DNA from: Centroberyx gerrardi
Taxonomy: Eukaryota > Chordata > Actinopteri > Beryciformes > Berycidae
DNA length: 64,000 nucleotides
Reading direction: 5' to 3'
NCBI RefSeq assembly: GCF_048128805.1
Contig: NC_135999.1
Location: 21,078,949 to 21,142,948, forward strand
A model generated the notes under the pieces. It worked only from the letters and a program-made list of their open reading frames with translations, was not told where the DNA came from and ran no database searches. The position numbers and the translations under genes were made by a program. This document shows positions 48,271-61,100 of the stretch, one piece after another (the first letter of the stretch is position 1; each line of letters starts with the position of its first letter).

Positions 48271-48853
48271 CTTGATGAACTCTTAAGCCATCTTTAGACA
48301 TTTCCAAAAAGGTTATTGTCCATCTTCAAGTCAAACTTTTCAAGAACATATACCTACATTTTTAATGGCTGAAAAAAGTCCAGATTATTTGTTTAATCTA
48401 TTTGGGCACCTTAAATGAAATCTGTCCAACTTCTTCATGTCAAAACAATCTCTCCAGTGTATTGCAGAAAAGCATGCAAGCCACAGTAACACAAATCTAT
48501 CAGCAGAGAAATAGTTAAACAATCAACACAACTGGGATGTGTAGGCTCAGGTAGAGGAGTTCCCGGGAAGTCTGGGCTAGACATACATATTAGTTCTGCC
48601 CAGCAGGTCAGTAAGAGAGGGGGGCTGACTAGGAGCCAGCCAGCCACTCAGGCATGAGGAGAGTTCGAGCCGAGCTGAGTCTATACGGCCTAGTGCTAGG
48701 GCTGAGGTTGTGGTTGCGCCGGCAGCCAGTGGCTGCTGTGTACCTGCAATCTCCATGACGATAATGCAACATGGCAGCCCCGAGGGCAGAGCCCATACAA
48801 CTTTCTCAGCCCTCCCTGAGTAATTGGTGACCCCTGAACCTGCCCTTCGTATG

Positions 48854-48916
48854 AGGGGAGGGAAGGGGAAGGGAGGGGAGACAGAGGGGGGGAGGAGGGG
48901 GCGGGAGGGGGGGGTA
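48854..48916 (+). repeat. G-rich quadruplex-prone tract
   Basis: Many runs of three to eight G separated by one to five bases on the + strand. Confidence 0.75.
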
Positions 48917-48988
48917 GGACAAGGGATATACAGCAGAGACACTGAAAGAGGGGAGAAAGGGGCAGTAGGAGTAGAGAAAGAGAGAAGG

Positions 48989-48990
<2 letters not shown>

Positions 48991-49052
<62 letters not shown>
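48991..49052 (+). repeat. (GA)n microsatellite
   Basis: Uninterrupted GA run about 75 bases past the G-rich tract. Confidence 0.95.
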
Positions 49053-49056
<4 letters not shown>

Positions 49057-52000
49057 ATCTCTTCTAGATTGTTTGAAAGTTGAAGAGACAGCTGCCGCTG
49101 CAGCGTAGCTGTGTCAGTCACACTTTGGAAGCAAATGGGGGAGCCCCCTCTGTCCTCCCTCCATTTCTCTTTTTCTCCAACTTCAGTCTATAGGTCTCTT
49201 TTTCTCACATTCATTGTCATGAATTAATTTTAACACTGAGTGATAGTCTATTAGTAAGTCGATTTTGAAAATAAAGCAACTCAAAACTATGATTCAGAAA
49301 CTGAAATTGACATTCCCCAAATCATTTAGCCTATCATTACAAGCACAAGAACCATTTTATGTTTAAAAAGAAAAATATGCTTGAGTTCTTCAAGACAAGA
49401 TGTGATGCCACCACCCCAATTTGTATCACATAATGTAATAGAAATTGGGAGTGTTACACATTCAAGCAAATGAGTAAAAGTGGAGGGACAATTCACACCT
49501 TTCTGGACTGGCAGTAGCAATGTTGACATTTGCATTGTTGGATGAGTAAGAAAAAGATGCAGTACATCAACAACATAATAACACACTACAGTCCATGGTA
49601 TGTAGGGACCATGACATACAGTAAATACAGGCTGTCATTAGGCTCAAAACATGAACCTGGTCTCTAAAGCAGCAATTAACAGCCACAGATTTCAAAATGC
49701 AGGGCAGCCATATGGTTCCGTCTTTATAAAGCTTTCCGTTCAGGGAGAGATACCCAGGGCGCTCTATATTCCCCATCTCTATCTTCATCTTTGGGCAGTA
49801 CATATTAGTCTGTTCCGCTGCATTCATCGCTCTGGCCCTGTCTGTGTGGGTTTTTCTATGCCGTATGAATCCATTTGTCTCCACTGACGGAAAATAATTG
49901 CAAAGCAAACAAATCATCTCTGCCACATTGAGCAGGCCTCTACTCCTGGGGCATAGCAGCTAGATAGCTACAGGAATGAGAGACGGACAGACAGAGAGCG
50001 AGAGAGAGGGAGATAGAGACAGAGAGAGAAAGAGGGGAAGGGGAGAAAGAAAGAGTACAGTAAGTTCAGAGCAAAGTGGTTTGGCATTTGCATTATATAT
50101 GCAGAGTGTTAAAAAGTGTTATGTTAGAGAAACTGATGCAGTCAGATTGAAAGTGACTACATGGTACATTGGGGAGGCCAGAGAGAGAGAGAGGGAGAGA
50201 ACAGGGTGGAAGACTGCCAGATGGAAACTCACTCCAGGAACATAAGGAGGAGGCATCTGGGAACACGTTGCCTTGGAAAGAAGATAATTATAGCATGATT
50301 CAAAAACGGCCTTTCAAAAAGAAAACCTAAGAATGTAACTAAACTGTTGTTTTTGCTCTCACTGTAACATTAGCAGTAGGGGTCATTTATGAGACTCTAC
50401 TTGAAAGCCTTACAAACAGCCTTCTTGCTGTATTACAATATGTTTAATGAGAAAATACATCCGTGCTTCTTCAGCATCATGCCATGTTTTGGGGAGACAC
50501 TAGAGAAACCTTTCCATTCATAACTTCTGCAGGGGTGAATGACGGTGGTAACAAGAGATCTATCTAGGATCGAGATCAAGCCCTCAAGCAAGGGAAGTTC
50601 TTGTGATATCTGTTGCTTACAGGAAGGAGGAGGATCTGTTCTTCCTTATCTGTGGAGTGACCACTGTATTTTAAGTATGACAAACAGCCTTTTCATAAAA
50701 ACTCACTGACAGATCGCGGTTACTTTCAGTTCAAAGTTTAAGCTATTGCAACATCTTTCAGACTGACATTCTTCCATTGATTGCTGAAATTCTGAAACAG
50801 GGTTTTAATGTTGACCCATGTTAAAGTGCGCAGATGCGGTCAAGCCATTCCATTCAAAGTGAAAACATGAACTGAGAGGGTGTGGAATAGTTCTAGCTCC
50901 AAGCAGTGAAATTGAACTGATGTAACTCTAGTTGATCGGAAGGATGTACTTGCGTCACCCACTGGTACCTCGACGCAATCCAGTATTCTGGAATTTCAGG
51001 AATTAGGAATGCAACCAAATGTATCACACAATGGTTTACAGTTAAAAAAATACTAAATAAATGCCAATAAGATAAGAAATTAAAATGGCAGACATAAACA
51101 GGCAAATTCAACAAGAATCAAATAAGTAACAAACTCTACAAATGCCTGTATGTGTGGTTTATGAAGTATTTTTTTAAAAGATGACACTGATTTTGCCACA
51201 CGAATTTTGGCGTTCCACCTGAAAATGGCATTCCAAAGCCTTGGGGCTCGAATGGTAAACGCCCTCATAGTGTGGCTTTCATGATATGGTAATATCATTC
51301 TCATGCTATTGCTACCAATCCAGGCTTAGAGTGTGTTCGCATGCACATTTAATCTAGCAATACAGCACTTACATAGACATTACCATGGGTCAAGCACTGT
51401 ATGAAAGGGTTAATTTATAAATCATCTGATAAATGAAATTTGGATGCTTCCCCACTTTCTATAGGCCTGCATTAGGCCTGTCATTTTTAAAACATGGCTT
51501 ATATACTTCACCAGTCGCATCTACACCTACTTTAGTCTTGTTGTTTAACTGCATACATTTCACATTACATAACTTTAGATGATTATCCAGATTCCAGGGC
51601 CTCCATCTACTGCAGCTAATTATGGGATAGATTATGCATATGAACCGTGCAGTGGCTTAATACACTTACTTGCATTAGTTCAACCACAGGTCAGTGTGCT
51701 TTAGAAACGGATAGCAGATGGACATGGGGGTGAGAACGAGGTTGCACGCAATCCTGTCCCAAGCAGATATTATTGATGTGCTGCTCTGCATCCTTTGCTC
51801 CAGCTGTGACAATTGGACAAGCTGTACTATGCGGGTGGCGCAGATGGATTATGCTGGATAGACCTAGATAGACCAGCGCTACAGACAATAGTGCAACCAT
51901 GGATTTATTCTGTTATTCATTATTAAGCTACTTATCGTGATGGTGATATAGGAATGTTCACTTGTCTGCCTTTGTAAATAGTTCTGGATGAAAAGTGAGC

Positions 52001-52514
52001 TAAATGTCTGCCTAATCTAATGCCTGATGTGAATGCATTTATTCTTTCTCATGATTTGTTGGCTCAGGTAGGCCTATTACAGGATTTGGGAAGATTTGGG
52101 AAAACAATGTGGTGATAGGCCACTTATTTAATTTCCCAAAATTATTCCCAATTATTGGCAAGAAACAGGGCAGCAAAGTTTATAACCTTATCCAGAAGTG
52201 GTGATACACAGGACAACTTTTCGGGCAACTCTGATGGACAAGAAGGACTTGCTTCAGCATTGTTGCACAAACACACAGAGACACTTTGTTGCCAGGAAAC
52301 ACTTAAAAATATACATTTGATTCTGTGTGTGACTCACTGGGAGCGTTGCCCAAATTCAAAAAGTCATTAATTGTGAAATTACCGGCTCCAGGCCACGCAC
52401 TGGTAAGACTGATTAGTATTGGCTTTTTATTCTCTAGTATTGGGAAGTACCCAGAGATAAATCCAACGCCTGTGTCTCCCCTCCCATGTCTGCCTTTCTG
52501 CTTTCTGTCTAAAC

Positions 52515-52698
52515 CAGTGGTTTTCAATCCTGCCCCTCGGGACCTAGAGCCCTGCTTGTTTTCATTCTAGCTATCTAATCAGGGACTATTTTACACCTGG
52601 GATTACAGGTGAATGTAATTAACTGCAATTAGCTAGCTGGTAGGATAGAAAACCAGCAGTAATACCTTAGGCCCGAGGACCAGTATTGAAAACCACTG
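52515..52698. mobile_element. hAT-like MITE, 184 bp
   Basis: Starts CAGTGGTTTTCAATCCTG and, read from the other end, CAGTGGTTTTCAATACTG. The flanks GTCTAAAC (52507-52514) and GTCTAAAT (52699-52706) form an 8-bp target duplication with one mismatch. Both the duplication length and the CAGTGGTTTTCAA ends are hAT features. No coding capacity. Confidence 0.8.
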
Positions 52699-52706
52699 GT
52701 CTAAAT

Positions 52707-54966
52707 AAAAGTTAAAAAAATATATATAAAAACATAAAAAAAATACTAAAGTTTGGTGGGCTGCCCACTCTCAAATGTAGTTTTGTAAGAGTACCAAAGG
52801 GTACCATACCATACCATAGGCGACCATACCATGGAGGTAACTACAGTCTTCAGGTTTTCATTCCAACCAAAAACTACACCAGGTGATTTCACTTATTAGT
52901 TCCTCCTGGTTGCAGGTGTGCTATCAGTAAAATTAGCTTGTAGCATTTGGACTCTCAGCCCTCCACGGCGCATGGTCGCCTGTCCATGAAGCTGTAGGCC
53001 TACCAGAAACTTGCACAGTGCGTTTGGTTTTTCACACAGAAGCTAAATTCAGCATGGTTCGCCTACCTTTTTCTTCAACCTAGCATTAGGTCCTGTAGCT
53101 CCTGTAGACTAGGCTACTTAACGTTAAAGGATGATGCAGTGCGCCGTTATCCTAGCTAGTTTTCAGTCACTTGTATATTTTCCCCTGTTGCCTAATTCTG
53201 GCCTGCACCTAAAAAGTTCTGCAGTTTGTTCGTCATAAGGAAAAGGAGACAAATACGTCACAATCACAGCGTGGTACACAGGCAGGCCGCTTTACCTGTC
53301 ATTCCGTGCTGGCACAAGGCTACTTCACGCTGCCTAGGATAAACAAGAATCGATCCACCTGTGCATCATTTAACGCTCTTTTAGGCGAAGGACTTGTGCT
53401 TTTTCGGTGAAATGTAGCCTATTTGATTGTTTCGTTAAATAATTTAGAAATTTTAATTATGTACATTTTTTAAATTTCCTTCTAATTTTTTATTATTATT
53501 ATTATTTTGAACACAACCCAACGATCATCAGCATTTTGACCCCAACGGATGATCATCTGAGACTATAATAGGTGTGTGTGTGTGTGTGTGCGTGCGTGTG
53601 TATGAATAAATGAATAGGCCTAAATGCATAAATAAATGAATCAATGCTGCGATATTTTAACAGTAGGCTACAAATGCCCTCAATCATCCATTACTCATTA
53701 TTCATTACTCATTGTTGTCTTTATGAAGACCATATGACCATATGAGCCATATGAGAGTCATTGTCTATTCTCTGGCACCCTCTGGCGATGAAAGGGTACA
53801 ACAGCCTCACATTTTAGTTAGCCACCAAAAGTGGTAAGACTGCAGTAAGACCTATTTTGAACTCTAGAAAACAGATCCAGATCTAAATAAACATTTTTAA
53901 ACAAACCAGAAATGGAAAAATACACACCAGAAATATTTAATATTTACTAATGATGTTTTTGCGCTAGTGAAAAATATAAAGAAAGCAAGGTTTAGAGAGC
54001 TTCTCCTCTAATTTCTGTGAGCAAAAAATTGCTATACTGTTAGCACGATACTACTGTTAAACCAGGCCTAAAAGTGGTACTCAATATCAAATGCTAATTA
54101 TATAGCTATTGTACAGGTTCAAAAGGTTTTGACCTTATCAAGTACGCCTAGTATAATGAAGAAAATGTGGATAGCACTTACTTGAAAACCACACTATGTG
54201 CCTTTCTTGTGGCATGTTTGTTCTCAGGGAATGCGGTAAGAAAAACAGCAAAAGCTGTGTTTCTGTATTGAATTTAACCCAACTCCAAAAAACAAAATGT
54301 GCACAAAGACAAGATTCAAATGCAGCTGCCTTCAAATTTGAAACTGTAATCTTAAATCACAATATTTTGAGAAGTGTAGACCATCTGAAAAGGCACAGAA
54401 TATGATATCACTTAAGAGGATCACACATTCAAAATAGGAATGATGAGAACAAACAGGGTATTCTTTGGTTTGGATTGTCCACTTTGCTGTAGGTAACCTT
54501 GGGATTTAGCCTCATGTAAGAGACCATTCTTCTCATTTTCTGAGTCATCATACAATGTTGCTATAAATTTGCCAGCCTGTTCCCACTGTAATCCAATATG
54601 CCATCTTGGCTTTGATTTTAGAACAGCTGCACCTTCTCATCTGAAAAAGGTGGACTATTCAGGGGTCTGTAACTAGTCCAGTGATTCAGTTCTTATTTAA
54701 AACCGCAAACTTTGGTTGCAAAGCAATATTGGCCAAAACTGTGCTTACTGTCTGGAATTATATTTGCTACCTGGCGAAAGAAATGCCTATTCACATTATT
54801 CCAGGAAGCACTGGAAAGTGTTTGGGCCCTGCTGATTTCATTGTCATAGCTCTTCCTAAATAGATGTCTCTGAGAGCGCCGACTCAGTGGGATTGGATGT
54901 CAGAACTTCCTTTACCAGTCTCGTTCTGCGCTGGTACATCGGACTCTTTTTCATCCTACAATGTGT
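52707..54966. other. cpz 3' flank
   Basis: AT-rich, no exon supported. A GT tract lies at about 53573-53600. No close AATAAA on the minus strand was found after the cpz stop; the nearest candidate is about 1.5 kb beyond it, near 53489. Confidence 0.45.
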
Positions 54967-55170
54967 CTAGACACTTCGCAGCAGCCAGGTTGGAGGTGAG
55001 ATGCCAGACTGGGAGAAGTAGTTCCACCACCAGGGTTTCTCCTGGCGCTCTAGCCCTCCCTCACCTAACTCCGCCTGGCTGTAGCGCTCAAACTGGTTGT
55101 AGGGGTCAAAGCGTTCCCATGTGTCTATTGTGGGGAAGAGGTGGTCATCAATATCAGGCTCCACAGGAAC
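54967..55170 (-). CDS. cpz: cpz last coding exon
   Basis: 204 bp, [20 protein letters not shown] to PTWLLRSV and a TAG stop. KPWWWNYF and PTWLL match the C-terminal tail of vertebrate CPZ (KPWWWSYF, PRWLL). Confidence 0.95.
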   Translation of the reverse strand, partial: VPVEPDIDDHLFPTIDTWERFDPYNQFERYSQAELGEGGLERQEKPWWWNYFSQSGISPPTWLLRSV

Positions 55171-58100
55171 CTGGATACAGTATGGGGAAGGCGGTGAAGA
55201 GGAGAGTAGAGAGAATGAGGGAATAAATATTATCATTATTATTAATGATATCACAGCAGTGCTGGTGATGATGATGCAGGGCTAGGAAGTGAAAGAGACA
55301 AGTGCATTCATGAATAGCGTTCATGGAACCGGATTATAAAAAGCAATCAACAGCTACAGGATCTATACCTTCTTCAAGACAAAGTCGACCCGCCCGGCCT
55401 TGTCCATGTTGTGAGGCAGATAAATCCTCTTGCTGACCCTGGAGTAGCCCTTGGCTGTGGCTGTCAGGATGTGAGTCCCAGGGTTCAGCAGCCGCCAGTA
55501 GTCTCCGTCTTCCGCTGGAGAGAGGGGAGGGAGGGGAAGGAGGGAGGGAGAGATAAGAGGATGGATGGACAGAGAGAGGAAATGAGATAAGGAGAGAAAG
55601 GTGTAGAAAGAGAATTAGATGGTGATGTAAACATGCCAGAGAGGGGATAAAACAAATGAAAATAGGGAGATAGTGAAAGGGAAGAGTGTGATAAAAGGGG
55701 TGAAACAACATGGGACAAAGCGTGAAATATATCAACAAAATGTCCATATCCAAGTTTAATTTTGCCAGCTATATGTCTCAAAGCTGTACGATGAAAACGA
55801 AATGCCGGAAAAAGCAATATGGACATACTGTATCACAGACATGGAGACATTAAGTCTAGTGCTAGACATAGAACATTCCTAATAGTTATCCCTACTGGGA
55901 AAAAAACCCAACCTATCCATGAAACGATCATATTTACCTGTGGTGACGTCTTTCCTAATGCCCCTGACAGAGATGGTGGCACCTTTGATCCCATAGCCAT
56001 CCATATCCTTAACTACTCCCTTTATCCCTCGGTGGACCTGTACAGGGAGAAGGAGCACAATGGTAAGTCAAATTATTTCCCTGTCTGTCTGATAAATATA
56101 TATATATATATATTTTTATCTTTTGTGTGTCCTTTGTTTTCTCTGAAGCACTTTGTGGCAAACCTGCTTGATAAAACTGCTCTATTAATAACCTTGACTT
56201 GAAAAGTTTTCTTTGATTGTCAGTTACTCCAAGTTCTGATAGCAATCGAAACACATTATGCACTGTCAAAATATCTACAGTTTGACACAAACTGGTCCTC
56301 TTTCCAGTTACTTAGCCTGCATAACAAACACTCACAGACTCCATAAAACTGAGCAGGGCTTCTTTATTCCTCTTCCATTCTGGGTAAAGCTCAGCCTCAG
56401 AGGGGAATTTGTCACAGCCGAGCTCCACAGTTATCTCCAGACAATTAGTGTGCAAGTAGTTGAAGTCTGACATACCTGCAGGAGAGAAACAGGGAATGTA
56501 TACATAGAAACATATACATACATACATACATACATACATACATACATACATCAGAGAGACAACACATTCTATTGAGCTAGTTAGGTTGCTGACAGCTATG
56601 GGGCCGCATGCACACAGAACACATTAAATCAAATAATCTGTAATCCACATAACTATGCTAAACATCTCTGTTTATGGCTGTAAATTCCCTCAATGGATTA
56701 GCGGTTTCCTCTGTAGTTTGAAAAGTGTTGCGTTAGTATCTCACCGCCTGCGAAGCTGTACCACAGCGCCCCATTGATGATGCCCCCAGTTCTGTAAAAG
56801 GAGGCTCCACACCTCTCTGTGTCGTTGTTTGACATGGTGGCATGGGCGTCTGCGTAGGTACGAGCCAGCTGCTTGAAGGCCTAAACATGGGGAGATTAAC
56901 AGGATAGTTGGATGGTGAGGAAGGGATCAATGTGCTATATCTACCCGTTTGTCTGTTTCTCTGCCCATCTGATATTTTTTTTTACATGTCCCACTATCCA
57001 TCTTCAATCTATCCATACATAAACGTATCCATGCTTCCTCCTCATCCTCCCTCCCTACCTGTTCGTCTGGTGTGGGTGAGAACATCCTCTCCTCATGGGG
57101 GTGACGAGAGAAGTCAAAGGGGTAGGAGACCACCAGCTCCCCGCCGTGGAGGCTGGCAGACTGAACGAAGGGCAGCGACCTGATCCACTTCATCACTGCA
57201 TAGGTCTCTGGTGCCACCTACAGCCCAAAGGAGAGGCGTGCAGTTAACTATGATTACTCAAAAGCAAAGAATAGAATAGAATAGAAAATATCTTTGTTTA
57301 CAGCAAAACTATTTTGCCTCCTCCCAAGATGCAAATGCTGCATAACCTTTTTAAAGACGCATTCTGTATTTGGTGGGAAACTCAGCTTGTGATCCAGAAA
57401 AGGTGCTTGACTTTGTTGGCTACTTAGGCTGGCTACTATTGCTCCTGATAAGAAGTTCCTTAGTTTTTGTTAAGAACCAATTCATAGTTTTTATTGGATT
57501 GTCCTGGAATCCAGAATAATAAAAATCTAATGCAAAATATTCTCCATAAATCGTCTGTGTTGCTGACAATTATGAAAAGTCCATAAACTCCCATATAATA
57601 GCAGAAATGTCCCCTTACCTTTCCAAACCAATAGGAGTCGGGGATTGGAACGTGGTCGGTGCGGTAGTGCCTGCTACGGCGGTTGCGGTAGAGGACTGAG
57701 GTGAGGTCTGGGAAATTACGGTTCAGGTCTAGGTTCTGGGCATTGGTCCGGCCATTGGTCCAACCGTTCAACAGGTGACCCTGAAACATTTGGGTTCAAA
57801 CAGCTAGAAGTGTTACAAGTGAGGAATTGTGGCGGAATTGTAAAACTGATTGGTTTGATGTTGATGATGATGATGATGGTGATGATGACGTTGTTGGTGG
57901 TGGTAGATATTAGTGGGAAGCAGTGATTATGTGAAGCAACTACTGAGAAATTTGTATGAGTATTAGGCAGTAATAAAAAAGGAAGAATATGTTAGCCTCT
58001 CTGTTAATTCTATCATTAATATGTAGACAAGACCATATATCCGTCATGAAAAGAAGGAAATGAGGACTGAGGACAGGAAATCATCAGCTATTAAGGTTAG

Positions 58101-61100
58101 AAGTGAGCACAACATCACTAACTTAATGATAGTTATCCACTCAATCAAACCAATTAAGTTATATTAAGAAGGAATTTTTGTTTGTTTTCCAATAATGAAA
58201 ATATGGCAAAAATTTGAGGTTACATTTTCTTCTCTAACAAGTATAGTTTTTCAATAATTAAAAGAAATGCAATGTAGAGTAATAAATTCAAATTGTAAAT
58301 ATCCTGTAATTTGACTTACATACTGAATTTTCATGCTGCTAATAGACGTAATAACGTGGAGTTTCATTAATGCCTCGACCTTGTTTTCTAAATCCCACAG
58401 AACAGTGTATTCAGAAAGCCAGTCAGACTGAAGCCCATGCATATATAATGCCTATCAGGAGAGTTTTTGTGTGTAATGTGCTTAGAATTAAGAAATTAGG
58501 CTACTTAATACATTTAATACATTTTACATTGCACAGTGCACACCTGAACAATAGTGATCTTCAGAGTGAACCTTATAGTGTGACCTAATGGGGCCTAAGT
58601 GTCCTGTGACCTACTGTAATAGTCCTGTGTTAGTGACTCCTATAGACATTTGTGCATACACATGATCAGTCCCCAACTTATCTGTATGCAGAGCTTTGCA
58701 GAGACAAAGTGGTAAGATCTGAGGCATTAGTGAATGTATGCAACATTTCGATAGAGGGGTGTACCAGTGTTAAAAGGCTCAACTAGTATTTGGGTTAGCT
58801 ACAAATGCCGTTGCAGAAATCCCACTTTCTCAGGCTTGTCACATTGTGGCTGGAGAGCTGTTCCCAATTGTTTGGAAAATCCTGCAGTACTAAAGCAGGA
58901 TAAACACAGAGCGGGGGGGATTTCTACAATGGCTACACTACTAAAGTGATGATTAGTGTGGAATTCCCTGGTTAGTCAAAAATAGAGTGGCAACAGTTTT
59001 CCCACTGCCAGCTATGGCATGTAAACTTCCTTCCATTTTTAACAGCTTCTTTTGGATGTAAGTCCTTTTAAGATGTCCAAAGATGTTTTCGACGACTCTC
59101 GTAGACTGTAATTAGTAGAACCTTTTCACCTTTTATTTCTACAAACTTTTGAGACCACTCACTGACTGATATCCCTGCCTGGTAGTGGGAGTACCTGTCC
59201 TGGACCAGTAAGAGAATGTAGATAGATAACAGTTAGGAGGTGGCAGGTTCAAAAGAGAGCTCTGATTGTTTACCTCCTGCCCTTAGTAACTGAACCAGGA
59301 TCAAGACATAAAATCTCACCATGGGTGAATTTGGTTGGCACAACATGGTTCAATTTCAAGCAGCTTTCATGAATGTCTGTTTTAGTAATGCTTGACTACT
59401 GAAGTACATTACCATTTTAACACCAAAATTATGCAAACCAATGACATAATTACACCATGATCAAGAGTATCATTACAAACAGTCCCGTATCAGTTACTAA
59501 GAACATTAAGCACCAACACAGAGCAGAGCAGAGGCTGTCCCTGAATCATATGTTCTAAATCAGATCTTCATCCTTCAGTATATCATAATAAAATTTGAGT
59601 GATCTTATTCTAGATAGGCAGTTTCAAATGGAGAACCTCCATATTCACAAAACTCATTGCTACAACATTGTCATAAGGTTGCTCCATGGTGTACCATCGC
59701 ACAACCTAAAAACAATGTTGTAAAAACCCTATTGGCCGCCTCAAGCTCAAACCGGGACCCCCTCAGCAAGGTCCCGCTTTCCTCCACCTCCATACTTCAA
59801 GTGGGATAGACAGCCGGACAGCCAATCGGGAACGGATAATGGCGGTTTGTCTTTTTTACTGTTAACAATATTTACTTCCTGGTTGCTGAGCTCCGGGTCA
59901 TTGCTATCCTCTACCTCTGAAGCGGCTAGCTCATAGCCATCCGGGTTCATGGAGGCCAGGATGTGGATGCGGGTGGTGTTGATGAGGGTCTGAACTCGAT
60001 GGTTCCCCAGCATGTATTCTGAGCACAGGTACTGGGCCAGGTAGAGGAGCAGCTGGCGGCCCAGCACCTCGTTGCCGTGCATGTTGCCAACCAGCTTGAT
60101 CTCTGGCTTCACTGGCGGTTGGGGAGAGAGGGGAGCGTGGTTAAAGATTCTATGAGTAGCATTTTTACATATCAATATATATATAATTGTGATACGTTGG
60201 CATAATTACTGTAAACAAATGAGACCATGGTCGAAACGATTGGTAACCTTTATCCCACGCCAGTGGTATTGTTAGTGGTAGTGTTCTCACTGTTGCTTCC
60301 AGTCACAAAGAGGATGTTCCTACTTGTTCCCACCCCCTGCCATCACTCCCAGTGCATTTGTTTTGTCTTTTGCTTTGCTGAAGAGGATAAACATGTTGTT
60401 GATATTTACATAGACCTTTCACTCATTCCACCATTTACCATTGCAAGAAACTCTGAAAGCTTTAGCTCTGTTTGTGCTTGAAGAACAGCAGCCCTCTACC
60501 TGTTTTGTGCCATAAAGCAACGTCCCTTTGCATCATAAAGCAGTATCCCCTTTGTACCATAAAGCAATACCGTAGCTTTTACCATTCACCTTCTAATCCA
60601 ACCCAGTGGCACACAATGTCAAATGCAGTGCAGAAGCTGGTACAGGCTGCCAATCTTCTAGGTGATGGTCTTGTTTCTTTACTGTATTTATACCAACATC
60701 TCAAAATTAATGTGGTAGTGGTAGTGGTAATGATTCGTTAATGTTAAAATGTTACACGCAGCACTTTTAAGGTGGAGAGGATTGCGAGGGAGAGGTAGAA
60801 TTAAGGGTATGATGAAAGCAAATAACTGGGGGAGAGACAAGGATCAAAACAGAAAGAAGAAATCAGAGATGAGGCAGAAGTATGCATGTCCCAAGGGGGT
60901 GATATGGAGTTTGAAGGGGAAAGACAATTAAGGGCAGAGAATGGAAAAGGAAGAGATGATAGTAGGAAACGGGAGGGACGAGGAAGGAGAACAGGATGGA
61001 GAAATACAGACAATTAAGGGGAAAAATAGTAGATAGGAGATGTTGTACAATGGAAGTAGAGGGAATGGAACAGAGACTATTAAAATATCAATAAACGTTC

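Larger units (their letters stand above)
48271..52506. other. gene-poor stretch
   Basis: No exon supported. The complex, non-repetitive block 49620-49930 stands out from the surrounding simple repeats and might be a conserved element. Its minus-strand frame has a C-X2-C-X13-H-X3-H pattern with one residue too many for a classical zinc finger, so I do not call it coding. Confidence 0.45.

Noticed and set aside
49567..49926. C2H2 zinc-finger exon
   Set aside because: Spacing is C-X2-C-X13-H-X3-H, one residue off the standard, there is a single finger only and no splice partner; kept only as a candidate conserved element.
55334..55826. Leu/Ser/Pro-rich minus-strand open frames over cpz
   Set aside because: Out of frame with the cpz exon at 55369-55514 and mostly intron low-complexity sequence.
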